Positions 25,676-33,950 are shown, counted from the first letter of the stretch. The stretch is 64,000 nucleotides of DNA from JBEDUK01 sp963781595 (GCA_963781595.1 CAWAGG010000006.1:2356001-2420000); one strand, 5' to 3'. Notes: generated by a model not told the origin, from the letters alone. Translations and numbers: made by a program.

Positions 25676-27327
25676 TGAGGACTGCGATGCGACGTATCCA
25701 GATGCGGACCTGGCGCGACGAGCGAGGCGTGGCCCTCGTCACCGTCATGATGGTGAGCTTCGTGCTGATGGGGCTGCTGATCGCGAGCATCGCGTACGGG
25801 TTGGGCTCGCAGCCGAACTCCCGTCACGATCAGGACTGGAACGCGGCGCTGGCTGCGGCGAACGCGGCGGTCGACGACTACATCTACCGGATCAACAACG
25901 ATCACAACTACTGGATCTACGACAAGACGAACCTCCCGCCGGACGGGAACACGGCGTACATCCAATGGGTGACGGTCCCGAACAGCAACACCGGCGCGCA
26001 GTTCCGGTACTCGATCGATTCGTCCACGACGAAGACGGACGGCGCGGTCAAGATGCTGGTGAGTGGCAAGGTGCACAACGTGATCAGGACGGTCAGGGTC
26101 ACGCTCCGCCGCCGGACGTTCATCGACTACCTCTACTTCACGGACTACGAGACGAAGGACCCGGCGCTGTACACGGGCAACGGCGAGTTCACGCCGGCGC
26201 AGGCGCAGCAGAAGTGCGCGCTCCACTACTACGAGAACCGCGACCCGGCGTGCGTGCTGATCTACTTCTACGACCGCGACGTGATCAACGGTCCGCTGCA
26301 CTCGAACGACGCGATCAACATCAGCGGCGGTCCGACGTTCAACGGCGCCGTGTCGACGAGCTGGAAGGACCCGAACAACAAGCGGTGGGTCTGCCAGCCG
26401 AGCGCCAGCTGCAACCCGCACTTCGCGAACGCCGGCGACCCGGCCTACCGGGCTGCGCTCACGCTGCCGCCGAGCAACGACGCGATCAAGGCCGAGACGG
26501 ACCCGCGGATCGGCGGGACGGGCTGCCTCTACACGGGGCCGACGCAGATCACGCTGAACGCGACCGGCACGATGAACGTCGTCAGCCCGTTCACGAAGTC
26601 GGGGAACTGCCTGACCGGGAACAACCTCACGCTGCCGCCCGACGGCGTCGTATACGTCCAGAACATCCCGTCGTTGAGCAGCGACCCGAACTACTCGGCC
26701 ACGTGCCCGACGACGTCGCCGACGTTCTGCAGCAACTCACCGTACACGTACCCGCACCCGACGGCGGGGTTGCCGGTTCCCGTGACGAACGACATCACGA
26801 CGTACAACTGGCGGGACGGCGACGCTTTCGTCTCCGGCACCCTCAAGGGTCAGCTCACGATCGCCGCCGAGCACAACGTGGTCGTCGTCGACCACACGAA
26901 GTACAACTCCGGCGTCGCGGGCAGCGACCTCCTGGGCCTGGTGGCGAACAACTACGTCGAGGTCTTCCACCCGGTGAGCTGCACGAACGACAATTCGAGC
27001 TCGTGCAACCTGAACCGCAAGAACGGTTCGAAGTTCCAGGACCCGATCATCCAGGCTGCGATGCTGTCGGTGCAGCACTCGGTCCGGGTGCAGAACTACA
27101 GCGGCGGGAGCTGCCTCGGGAACCTGAACATCCTGGGCGCGATCGCGCAGAAGTACCGCGGGATCGTCGGAACGTTCTCGGGCAACTCCTGCTACACGGG
27201 GTACACGAAGGCCTACGTCTACGACCAGCGTCTGAAGTACCTCGAGCCGCCGCACTTCATCGACCCGGTGGCGTCGGCGTGGCAGGTCGTGACCTGGGCC
27301 GAGCAGAACCCGAACCCGACGCCGTGA
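25675..27327 (+). CDS. PilX-like large minor pilin / GspK-type protein
   Basis: A 550-residue protein with a prepilin-like start: DERG followed by VALVTVMMVSFVLMGLLIAS, which lacks Glu5 at the usual place, as in PilX/GspK proteins. After the helix (about residues 17-60) comes a very large secreted region rich in Asn, Thr, Tyr and Pro with at least ten cysteines (for example CALHYYENRDPAC, CQPSASC, CPTTSPTFC, CTNDNSSSC). Many short beta-type repeats such as NDAINISGGPTF resemble PilX/PilY-associated adhesive domains. It starts at GTG 25675, with ATG 25687 as an alternative. It probably caps the pilus with the two preceding minor pilins. Confidence 0.78.
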   Translation: MRTAMRRIQMRTWRDERGVALVTVMMVSFVLMGLLIASIAYGLGSQPNSRHDQDWNAALAAANAAVDDYIYRINNDHNYWIYDKTNLPPDGNTAYIQWVTVPNSNTGAQFRYSIDSSTTKTDGAVKMLVSGKVHNVIRTVRVTLRRRTFIDYLYFTDYETKDPALYTGNGEFTPAQAQQKCALHYYENRDPACVLIYFYDRDVINGPLHSNDAINISGGPTFNGAVSTSWKDPNNKRWVCQPSASCNPHFANAGDPAYRAALTLPPSNDAIKAETDPRIGGTGCLYTGPTQITLNATGTMNVVSPFTKSGNCLTGNNLTLPPDGVVYVQNIPSLSSDPNYSATCPTTSPTFCSNSPYTYPHPTAGLPVPVTNDITTYNWRDGDAFVSGTLKGQLTIAAEHNVVVVDHTKYNSGVAGSDLLGLVANNYVEVFHPVSCTNDNSSSCNLNRKNGSKFQDPIIQAAMLSVQHSVRVQNYSGGSCLGNLNILGAIAQKYRGIVGTFSGNSCYTGYTKAYVYDQRLKYLEPPHFIDPVASAWQVVTWAEQNPNPTP

Positions 27328-28136
27328 CGGGAGGCGTCGTGGGCGCGCCCTACGATGCGAGCGTGGCGACCTTCATCGGCGTGATCTTCGCGGTCACGGG
27401 TCTGGTGTTCGGCTCCTTCATCACGGTGCTCGTCTACCGTCTCCCCGCCGGGAAGTCGATCGTGGCGCCCCGTTCAGCGTGTCCGGGCTGCGGCGCGACG
27501 GTGTCGGCACGCGACAACGTCCCGGTGCTCTCGTACCTGCTGCTCGCGGGGAAGTGCCGGAACTGCCGGTCGCACATCTCCGCGGAGTATCCGATCGTGG
27601 AGGCGCTGACCGGCGCGCTGTTCGTCGCCGCCGGCCTGCTGGTCCGGCCCGTCTGGGTCGCGGCGGTCGTGGCGCCGTTCCTCGGCGTCCTGCTGGCGGC
27701 GGGGCTGATCGACCTGCGGCACCGCATCATCCCGAACCGTCTCACGTACGCGTCGCTGGGCGCCTTCGCCGTGGCGATCGTCGCGATCGCCCTGACCGCC
27801 GGCGGCCTCTCGATCGTGAGCGCCGGGATCGGGTTGCTCGCCTACGGTGGGGGGCTCCTGATCGTCGCGCTCATCAGCCCCGGTGGGATGGGGATGGGAG
27901 ACGTGAAGCTCGCGGCGCTGATCGGTTTGGTCCTGGGCGCCATCAGCCTGCGGTACGTCGCGGCGGCGGCGTTCCTGGCCGTCCTCGCCGGTGGGATCGG
28001 CGCCATCGTCGCGCTCGCGATGGGCCGCGGGCGGAAGTCCACGATCCCGTTCGGCCCCTACCTGGCGGCCGGCGCGATGGTGGCCGCCCTCTTCGGATCG
28101 ACGCTGTCGAGCTGGTACCTGGGGCTCGCGCATTAG
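27324..28136 (+). CDS. pilD: Prepilin peptidase / N-methyltransferase PilD
   Basis: Aspartic membrane protease that cuts prepilin leaders and methylates the new N-terminus. GTG 27324 overlaps the previous stop. The first helix is IGVIFAVTGLVFGSFITVLV. The cytosolic zinc site is CPGCG...CRNC, with VPVLSYLLLAGKCRNCRSHIS typical of the bifunctional form. The catalytic aspartates are in GLIDLRHRIIPN and GMGMGDVKL. The length of 270 residues and seven or eight helices are normal. GTG 27339 or GTG 27363 could be the true start, since the first 13 residues are not conserved. It processes the five prepilins just upstream. Confidence 0.94.
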   Translation: MTGGVVGAPYDASVATFIGVIFAVTGLVFGSFITVLVYRLPAGKSIVAPRSACPGCGATVSARDNVPVLSYLLLAGKCRNCRSHISAEYPIVEALTGALFVAAGLLVRPVWVAAVVAPFLGVLLAAGLIDLRHRIIPNRLTYASLGAFAVAIVAIALTAGGLSIVSAGIGLLAYGGGLLIVALISPGGMGMGDVKLAALIGLVLGAISLRYVAAAAFLAVLAGGIGAIVALAMGRGRKSTIPFGPYLAAGAMVAALFGSTLSSWYLGLAH

Positions 28137-28321
28137 CTCGGTTCCGCACGGTCCAGACCCGCGGCTGCGGCACGTCGGACGGCGTAGCGCCTCCATCGAC
28201 GGGTGACGACTTCTGCCTGGAAGGGGCCCGAACGGGGCGCCAGAAAGGTCCCCGGAGATCCTCGAAGAATATCTGTCTCCTACGTTCAAGGTGGGTACCG
28301 AACGGTTCGATATCCCAGGTG

Positions 28322-28351
28322 TTGACCGACATATGAGGACGTTGTTACGGT
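28322..28351 (+). promoter_or_regulatory. Promoter of the HTH-pilMNO operon
   Basis: TTGACC (28322-28327) and TACGGT (28346-28351) are separated by 18 bases. This is the best -35/-10 pair in the 312-base gap after pilD and starts a leader of about 90 bases. The gap from 28137 to 28321 shows no gene. Confidence 0.6.
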
Positions 28352-28353
28352 AC

Positions 28354-28425
28354 GTGGCCCCCGAGCAGCGTGTCGGTTCGAGTGAAGAGTTGGGGCCACA
28401 CGAGCCAAGAGGTAGTGGTGTGGCT
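28354..28425 (+). other. Structured 5' leader before the HTH gene
   Basis: GTGGCCCC (28354) pairs perfectly with GGGGCCAC (28392-28399), and AGCCA (28403) with TGGCT (28421-28425). Both stems fall inside the transcript predicted from the promoter just upstream. It matches no riboswitch I can recognise. Confidence 0.45.
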
Positions 28426-28448
28426 AGTGAGGCGCCAGGGAGCGTGGG

Positions 28449-28673
28449 ATGGGTAGACGGAAGTCGTACGTCCCGGATCTCGAGGACCGCCTCCTCACGG
28501 TCGCAGAAGTGGCGGACACGATGAGGGTCTCGAACATGACGGTCTATCGACTCATCAGGAGCGGAGAGCTCCCGGCGATCCGGGTCGGGAAGAACTACCG
28601 GCTGCGCCGAACCGAGGTCCAGCAGTTCCTCGCGGATCGATCGGTCCGCGCCGACATGCCGAAGGGCGGATGA
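28449..28673 (+). CDS. Small excisionase/MerR-like helix-turn-helix DNA-binding protein
   Basis: A 74-residue protein with a single winged helix-turn-helix of the excisionase/BldC kind: LLTVAEVADTMRVSNMTVYR, then LIRSGELPAIRVGKNYRLRR, which is the wing, and a final helix. Proteins of this size in actinobacteria bind DNA cooperatively as small transcription factors (BldC is an example); the excisionase label is historical and no integrase is nearby. ATG 28449 has GGGAG about 8 bases upstream. It opens the transcript with pilM, 7 bases on, so control of pilus genes is a reasonable inference but untested. Confidence 0.85.
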   Translation: MGRRKSYVPDLEDRLLTVAEVADTMRVSNMTVYRLIRSGELPAIRVGKNYRLRRTEVQQFLADRSVRADMPKGG

Positions 28674-28680
28674 ACCAACC

Positions 28681-29754
28681 ATGGCCCTTTCCTTCCCCTC
28701 TCTCTCTCGCCGCGGGCGCATCGGCGTGGATGTCGGCGCCACCGCGGTGCGAGCGGCTCAACTCCGGCTGAACCCACCGACGCTGGTCCGCGTGGCGCAG
28801 GTCCGTCTCCCGCAAGGCGCGGTGGAGAACGGCGAGGTGCGCGACGCGCAGGCGGTCGGGGCGGCGCTCAGCGAGCTGTGGTCGCTCGGCAAGTTCAAGG
28901 GACGCCAGGTCCACCTGGGCATCGGGAACCAGCGTGTGGTCGTCCGCGAAGTGACGCTGCCGTGGCTCCCGGACAAGGAGCTGCGAAGCTCGCTCCCGTT
29001 CCAGGTCCAGGAGTACGTCCCGATCCCGATCGACGAGGCGGTGCTCGACTACCACGTTCTGGAGGAGGTCGAGCAGGAGGGTCGGCGGATGGTCCGGCTG
29101 CTCCTCGTCGCGGCGTCGAAGGCGATGATCCTGTCCCTGGTCGAAGCCGTCGAGGCCGCGAAGCTGCAGGCCGTCGGCGTCGACGTCGTGCCCTTCGCGA
29201 TCGTCCGCGCCGTCGGGGACGTCGACGGCATGGGCCTCGAGGAGGGCGCAGGCGACGAGGCCGTCGTCAACGTGGGCTCGGACGTCACGAGCATCGTGGT
29301 CCACTCGAAGGGCGCTCCGAGGTTCGTCCGGATGCTGCCCTCGGGAGGCCGCGAGATCAACGAGGCGATCGCCCGAGCGCTCCCGGTGAGCGCGGAGGAG
29401 GCCGAACAGCTCAAGCGCGGCGAGGCCGTCGGCAGCGACGACGTCCGCACGCAGGCCGAGGCGATCGTCCGCACGCGGATGGGCGCCTTCATCGACGAGG
29501 TGCGCTCGTCCCTCGACTTCTACACGGCGCAGTCGCCCGGTTCCCGGATCGAGCGCGTCGTGATCACGGGCGGCGGCTCCGTGCTGCCGGGCCTGCTGGA
29601 GCAGATGGGGTCGCAGATGCCGTGCGACGTGATCCACGGGAGCCCGTTCCGCCGCGTGGCGCCGGCCGCCGACCTCGTCCCTGAGGCGATGAAGGCCGCC
29701 GAGCCGCTGCTGTCCGTGGCGGTCGGCCTCGCGATCCCGGGAGGTGCGGCATGA
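28681..29754 (+). CDS. pilM: Type IV pilus assembly protein PilM
   Basis: Actin-like cytosolic ATPase-fold protein that binds the N-terminus of PilN and links the alignment complex to the motors. The start GRIGVDVGATAVRAAQLRL is the phosphate-binding strand-turn of the fold. The middle contains LGIGNQRVVVREVTLPWLP and FQVQEYVPIPIDEAVLDYHV, strongly conserved in PilM. A second phosphate motif is near VVNVGSDVTSIVVH, and IERVVITGGGSVLPGL closes the fold. The 357-residue length is usual. It is followed, with overlap, by pilN (ATGA). Confidence 0.94.
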   Translation: MALSFPSLSRRGRIGVDVGATAVRAAQLRLNPPTLVRVAQVRLPQGAVENGEVRDAQAVGAALSELWSLGKFKGRQVHLGIGNQRVVVREVTLPWLPDKELRSSLPFQVQEYVPIPIDEAVLDYHVLEEVEQEGRRMVRLLLVAASKAMILSLVEAVEAAKLQAVGVDVVPFAIVRAVGDVDGMGLEEGAGDEAVVNVGSDVTSIVVHSKGAPRFVRMLPSGGREINEAIARALPVSAEEAEQLKRGEAVGSDDVRTQAEAIVRTRMGAFIDEVRSSLDFYTAQSPGSRIERVVITGGGSVLPGLLEQMGSQMPCDVIHGSPFRRVAPAADLVPEAMKAAEPLLSVAVGLAIPGGAA

Positions 29755-30383
29755 CCGAGGTCAACCTCCTCCCACCGGAACTCCGGCGGCGCCAGCGCTC
29801 GCGCTCGGTGACGCGCCAGGTCGTGGTCATCGCCTCGGCCGTCGTCCTGCTCCTCCTGGTCGTCTTCTTCCTGGAGACGATCAAGCTGTCGCAGGTCCAG
29901 CAGAGCCTGACCGAGCAGCAGGCGAAGAACGCCGCGCTCGAGACGCAGATCGCCAGCCTGCAGCGGTTCGCCGACCTGCAGCGGGAGCTCGACCAGAAGA
30001 CGGTGCTCGTGACCGACCTGGAGCAGGGCGAAGTCATGTGGTCGAGCACCCTGCACGACCTGTCGATGGTGATCCCGAGCGACGTGTTCCTCACGGGCTT
30101 CACCGGCTCGATCCAGCTCGCTCCGAACGGATGGGAGACGGCCCCGGACGCCAACGGGTTGATCGGTTCGATGCAGTTCAGCGGCACCTCGCTGGACTAC
30201 CCGAACGTCGCCCTGTGGCTCGATCGGCTCGGCGAGGTCGATGGCTGGGACGACGCGTGGGTCAGCACGGTCACGGCGAACGCGCCGGCTGAGGGCTCCG
30301 GGTCCACGGGCACGGAGGGCGTGAACTTCACGGGCTCGGTCAACCTCGGGCCTGAGGCTGCGACGAACGGGGTGGCGCCATGA
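29751..30383 (+). CDS. pilN: Type IV pilus assembly protein PilN
   Basis: Bitopic membrane protein of the PilM-PilN-PilO alignment complex. The cytosolic N-terminus TEVNLLPPELRRRQ carries the NLLP motif that binds PilM. One transmembrane helix follows (about residues 23-43, QVVVIASAVVLLLLVVFFLE). A coiled coil (QSLTEQQAKNAALETQIASL) and a ferredoxin-like periplasmic-type domain with LTGFTGSIQL and FSGTSLDYPNVALWLDRL complete the 210 residues. It overlaps pilM and pilO by 4 bases each, so the three are likely made in fixed ratio. Confidence 0.93.
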   Translation: MTEVNLLPPELRRRQRSRSVTRQVVVIASAVVLLLLVVFFLETIKLSQVQQSLTEQQAKNAALETQIASLQRFADLQRELDQKTVLVTDLEQGEVMWSSTLHDLSMVIPSDVFLTGFTGSIQLAPNGWETAPDANGLIGSMQFSGTSLDYPNVALWLDRLGEVDGWDDAWVSTVTANAPAEGSGSTGTEGVNFTGSVNLGPEAATNGVAP

Positions 30384-31078
30384 GGCAACGCGGACCGCTC
30401 ATCGCCGGGATCATCGGTGCGCTGGCGGCGATCCTCGTGATCGCGTTCCTGATCGTGCCGAAGCTCGGCCAGATCAGGGACACGAACGACCTGCTGGACG
30501 CGGCCGTCGCGCAGCAGCACGTCCTCGAGGCGGAGCTGGCGCAGCTCAAGGCGACGGAGGCGAACGCCAAGGAGATCCGCACCCAGCTCGCGCTCCTCGA
30601 CGCTGCGGTGCCCTCGGAGGCCGCTCTGCCGGACCTGATCCGGACCTTGAACGACACGGCGGACCAGTCGGGCGTGGACTTCATGTCCCTCGCGCCGTCG
30701 CAGCCCGTCCCGGTCGACAACTCGGTCGCCGGTGATGGCGTCAGCGGCTCGACGGCCCTGCCGGTCGGCATCTCGATCGTGCCGCTGAACATCCAGATCG
30801 AGGGCTCGTACTTCGCCATCGATGAGTACCTGTTCCGGCTCGAGACGCTGCCGCGCCTCTCGAAGGTGACCACGATCTCGCTGGCGACGGGCTCCGACGG
30901 ATACCCGTCGCTCGCGCTGACGCTGTCGGCGAACTTCTACACGACGGACGTCAGCAGCGGCCCCGGCTCCGCGCCGGGGTCCCAGGAGAGCGGCGGCGCC
31001 CCCGCGACCGGCGCCGGCGGGTCGACCCCGCCGCCGGCGGGCTCCGTGCCGACGCCGGGCGAGACCCAGGCCGGGTAG
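30380..31078 (+). CDS. pilO: Type IV pilus assembly protein PilO
   Basis: Partner of PilN. A transmembrane helix near the N-terminus (about residues 6-28, LIAGIIGALAAILVIAFLIV) leads to a coiled coil (AQQHVLEAELAQLKATEANA) and the conserved PilO core: AALPDLIRTLNDTADQSGVD, VPLNIQIEGSYFAIDEYLFR and LPRLSKVTTISLAT. The C-terminal 45 residues are Gly/Pro/Ser-rich and probably flexible. The total of 232 residues is a little longer than usual because of that tail. The 10-base gap to the next gene suggests one operon. Confidence 0.92.
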   Translation: MRQRGPLIAGIIGALAAILVIAFLIVPKLGQIRDTNDLLDAAVAQQHVLEAELAQLKATEANAKEIRTQLALLDAAVPSEAALPDLIRTLNDTADQSGVDFMSLAPSQPVPVDNSVAGDGVSGSTALPVGISIVPLNIQIEGSYFAIDEYLFRLETLPRLSKVTTISLATGSDGYPSLALTLSANFYTTDVSSGPGSAPGSQESGGAPATGAGGSTPPPAGSVPTPGETQAG

Positions 31079-31087
31079 GAGGAACCG

Positions 31088-31699
31088 ATGGCGCTTTCAC
31101 TCAGGGATCGAAGGACACAGCTCTGGATCTTGGGCGGCCTCGCCGCGGTCGTGCTGGCGGTGGTCCTGTTCATGACGTTCAGCGGTGGCGGCGGTTCGCC
31201 CACGGCCACGACGACCACGAACCCGCCCGGGAACCCGGTCCCGCTGCCGAGCCCATCGGTGTCGCCGACCCCGGAGACGATCCCGCTGTTCTCCGGCCGC
31301 GACCCGTTCCAGGACCTGTTCCAGGCCAGCCCGGGCGGCGGTACCACGACGCCGACCGGCACCGGCGGTTCGACGAACTCCGGTTCGACGACCCCGCCCT
31401 CGGGCGGAGGCGGCGGTTCGAGCACGCCACCCTCCGGCGGAGGCGGGAACACGAACCCCGGAGGCAACTCGGGCTCCGGCACGAACATCGGCGGCCACTC
31501 GGTCCTGCTCGACGACATCTTCGTCTCGGACGGCGGGGTCCGGAAGGCCCAGGTCGAGGTCGACGGGACCGTCTACACCGTCGCGGCCGGCCAGAGCTTC
31601 GACGACAACTTCAAGCTCGTCTCCTTCCCGAGCGCCGACTGCGCGCACTTCGTGTTCGGAGACGAGGGCTTCACCCTCTGCACCTCCGGCGGGAAGTGA
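31088..31699 (+). CDS. PilP-like membrane-anchored protein with Thr/Pro/Gly-rich linker
   Basis: A 203-residue protein with an N-terminal membrane helix (about residues 13-33, LWILGGLAAVVLAVVLFMTF). A linker of about 100 residues, almost only Gly, Ser, Thr, Pro and Asn, carries LFSGRDPFQDLF in its first half. A small C-terminal beta domain (HSVLLDDIFVSDGGVRKAQV, DGTVYTVAAGQSF) holds two cysteines. In Gram-negative pili PilP follows PilO and has a similar order: anchor, an RNPF-like motif, linker, beta domain. Since no secretin is present, this could be a monoderm stand-in for PilP/GspC; that is an inference from position and layout only. It starts at ATG 31088 with AGGAGGA upstream. Confidence 0.65.
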   Translation: MALSLRDRRTQLWILGGLAAVVLAVVLFMTFSGGGGSPTATTTTNPPGNPVPLPSPSVSPTPETIPLFSGRDPFQDLFQASPGGGTTTPTGTGGSTNSGSTTPPSGGGGGSSTPPSGGGGNTNPGGNSGSGTNIGGHSVLLDDIFVSDGGVRKAQVEVDGTVYTVAAGQSFDDNFKLVSFPSADCAHFVFGDEGFTLCTSGGK

Positions 31700-31705
31700 C
31701 GCCGG

Positions 31706-31729
31706 ACCGGGCCGCACGCGCCGCCCGGT
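31706..31729 (+). terminator. Hairpin after the pilus locus
   Basis: ACCGGGC and GCCCGGT pair over 7 bases with a 10-base loop, 7 bases after the PilP-like stop. There is no T-run. It may mark the end of the pilus transcript before the pepP promoter. Confidence 0.35.
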
Positions 31730-31746
31730 GACGAGGGGCCGGGCGC

Positions 31747-31752
31747 TATCAT
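31747..31752 (+). promoter_or_regulatory. -10 box of pepP
   Basis: TATCAT ends 8 bases before the pepP ATG with no ribosome binding site between, the same geometry as at alaS, hyuA and metK. Confidence 0.5.
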
Positions 31753-31760
31753 CGGCCGTC

Positions 31761-32829
31761 ATGGATCACTCCGCTCGGCGCGCCCGCGTGCGCGAGCGTC
31801 TGTCGAGCCTCGGGGTCGACGCGCTCTACGTCTCGAGCCTGGCCAACGTCCGGTACCTGAGCGGCTTCACCGGTTCGAACGGGTACCTGCTGGTGGGCGC
31901 GCAGGGCGGCGTCTTCGTCACGGACGGCCGGTACGTCGCGCAGGCCGAGCACGAGGTCTCGGGGCTCGAGCACGCGAGCTATCGAACCGACCTGAGCGCC
32001 GCGGTCGCCGGCGCGGCCCGGCGGCTCGACGCGGCGGTGATCGGGTTCGAGGCCGAGGCGCTGACGGTCCAGGCCCACGAGGACCTGGTCGCGGCCGGCG
32101 TTCGGACCGAGCCGACCCGCGGGGTCGTGGAGGCGCTGCGCGAGATCAAGGACGCCGACGAGATCCGGGCGATCCAGGCGGCGCAGGATGCGGTCGATCA
32201 CGCGCATGGCGCCGTCCTCGCGAAGCTGAACGAGGGGATGACCGAGCGTGAGGTGGCCTTCGAGCTGGAGGCGTCGATGCGCGACGCCGGCTCCGAGCGC
32301 GTCGCGTTCGACACGATCGTGGCGTTCGGCGCAGGCGCGGCCGAGCCGCATCACGCGCCGACCGACCGCCGGCTGGCGCGTGGGGACCTGGTCGAATGGG
32401 ACCTCGGTGCCGTGGTGGACGGGTACCGGTCGGACATGACGCGCACCGTCGCGTTCGGCGAACCCTCCGCGCGCGCCCGGGAGGTCTACGAGGTGGTCCG
32501 GGCCGCGCAAGCCGTTGGCGTCTCCGCGGCGCTCGCGGGCGCGACGGCGGGCTCGGTCGACGCGGCGGCCCGGGACCCGATCGGGGCGGCCGGCTTCGGG
32601 GACGCGTTCACCCACGGCCTCGGGCACGGGGTGGGTCTGGAGATCCATGAGGCTCCGTCGCTGCGGATCGGGAACGAGCGGCGGCTCGCGGCCGGGACGG
32701 TCGTGACGGTGGAACCGGGGATCTATCTCGACGGGGTCGTTGGGTGTCCGGATCGAGGACATGGTCGAGGTGACGGCCGAGGGCCCGCGGGTGATGGCGT
32801 CGTCACCGAAGGAGCTGATCGTCGTGTAG
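31761..32829 (+). CDS. pepP: Xaa-Pro aminopeptidase / M24 metallopeptidase (frameshifted near the end)
   Basis: Dimetal aminopeptidase of the pita-bread fold, releasing N-terminal residues before proline. The N-terminal creatinase-like domain has LANVRYLSGFTGSNGYLL. Catalytic metal ligands are seen in VEWDLGAVVDGYRSDMTRT (two Asp), HGLGHGVGLEIHE (His) and VTVEPGIYL (Glu). The frame changes near 32742, after which RIEDMVEVTAEGPRVM supplies the last Glu and the protein ends at TAG 32829 with LIVV. The corrected length is about 355 residues, normal for the short form. Placement just before efp is a very common arrangement in bacteria. Confidence 0.92.
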
Positions 32830-32879
32830 CGCTGGGCGCGACACGCGGAAGGTTCGCAACCGACGAGCGGGGACATAGG

Positions 32880-33443
32880 ATGAGCATCTCGACGAACGAT
32901 CTCAAGCGAGGGATGACGCTGGACCTGGACGGCACTTTGTACCAGGTGATCGAGTTCCAGCACGTGAAGCCAGGCAAGGGCGGCGCCTTCGTCCGGACGA
33001 AGCTGCGCAACGTCAGGACCGGAGGCGTGGTCGAGCGGACGTTCAACGCGGGCGTGAGCGTCGGCGTCGCGACCGTCGAGCGCGGCGAGATGCAGTACCT
33101 CTATCGGGACGGGGACGAGTTCGTGTTCATGGACACGGGCTCCTACGAGCAGACGCGGATCCCCGCCGAGGTCGTCGACGAGGCCGCGAACTTCCTGACC
33201 GAGGGCGCGACCGCGACGGTCGCGCTGCACGACGGGCAACCGCTGTCCCTCGAGCTGCCGGCATCCGTGGTGCTCACCGTCACGTCGACCGATCCAGGGG
33301 TGAAGGGTGACCGGGTCGCGGGCGCGCTCAAGCCGGCGACGCTGGAGACGGGATACGTCGTGCAGGTGCCGCTGTTCGTCGAGGAGGGTGACCGCCTCAA
33401 GGTGGACACGCGCAGCGGCGACTACATCACCCGCGAGAAGTAG
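32880..33443 (+). CDS. efp: Translation elongation factor P
   Basis: Rescues ribosomes stalled at polyproline. Three beta-barrel domains are seen: KOW-like ISTNDLKRGMTLDLDGTLYQ, with the modification loop HVKPGKGGAFVR (lysine at the tip); an OB domain with QYLYRDGDEFVFMDTGSYEQ; and a C-terminal OB domain with PGVKGDRVAGALKPATLETG and VDTRSGDYITRE. The length of 187 residues is usual. ATG 32880 has AGCGGGGA upstream. Which modification enzyme, if any, serves the lysine is unknown; none of the known ones is in this window. Polyproline stretches in several proteins here would need it. Confidence 0.97.
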   Translation: MSISTNDLKRGMTLDLDGTLYQVIEFQHVKPGKGGAFVRTKLRNVRTGGVVERTFNAGVSVGVATVERGEMQYLYRDGDEFVFMDTGSYEQTRIPAEVVDEAANFLTEGATATVALHDGQPLSLELPASVVLTVTSTDPGVKGDRVAGALKPATLETGYVVQVPLFVEEGDRLKVDTRSGDYITREK

Positions 33444-33458
33444 GGCGAGGCGGACGCG

Positions 33459-33929
33459 GTGGCGGAGCCCCGGCAGCGGTCCTCGCCGCGCAGGGGCGGG
33501 CACCCGGAGCGTCGCCGCGCCCGCCGGCTCGCGGTCGACATCCTGTACCAGGCGGACATCTCCGGGGTGGACACGTCCGAGGTCGCCCGGTCGTGGCAGG
33601 AAGCCGGCCGCGAGGTCCCGGAGCGCACGCTGGAGCTGATCGAGGGCGTCTCGGCCATGCGCGACCGGATCGACGGGCTGCTCGGCGTGCACTCCGAGGG
33701 CTGGAGCGTGGCCCGGATGTCCGTCGTCGATCGCGCGATCCTGCGGACGGCGGTCTACGAGCTGCTCGCCGGGGTGCCGGCGCCGATCGCGATCAACGAG
33801 GCGGTCGAGGCGGCCGAGAGCCTCTCGACCGAAGCGTCCGGGCGGTTCGTCAACGGGGTCCTCGGCGCGATCGCCCGGGAGCTGGAGGCCGAACCACCCC
33901 CGCCGGCGCCGGCGCCGGCGTCGGCCTGA
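33459..33929 (+). CDS. nusB: Transcription antitermination factor NusB
   Basis: Small all-helical RNA-binding protein that pairs with S10 (NusE) in rRNA antitermination complexes. A basic N-terminus (RGGHPERRRARRLAVDILYQ) includes the arginine-rich RNA-binding helix. DRIDGLLGVHSEGWSVARMS, VDRAILRTAVYELLAG, PIAINEAVEAAESLSTEAS and GRFVNGVLGAIAREL are all characteristic. The 156 residues end in a Pro/Ala tail. It begins at GTG 33459, 15 bases after efp, as in many genomes. It converges with the DraG-like gene, whose stop is 21 bases away. Confidence 0.95.
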   Translation: MAEPRQRSSPRRGGHPERRRARRLAVDILYQADISGVDTSEVARSWQEAGREVPERTLELIEGVSAMRDRIDGLLGVHSEGWSVARMSVVDRAILRTAVYELLAGVPAPIAINEAVEAAESLSTEASGRFVNGVLGAIARELEAEPPPPAPAPASA

Positions 33930-33950
33930 CCCGCCGAACGGGCCCGCCCC

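Noticed and set aside
25965..27320. Long Arg/Gln/Pro-rich plus-strand frame overlapping the PilX-like gene
   Set aside because: Only its last part (from 27324) is real, as pilD. The rest is an alternative frame of the PilX-like gene.
28449..28673. Phage excisionase
   Set aside because: No integrase, attachment repeat or other phage gene is near. The small HTH form is common among actinobacterial regulators.
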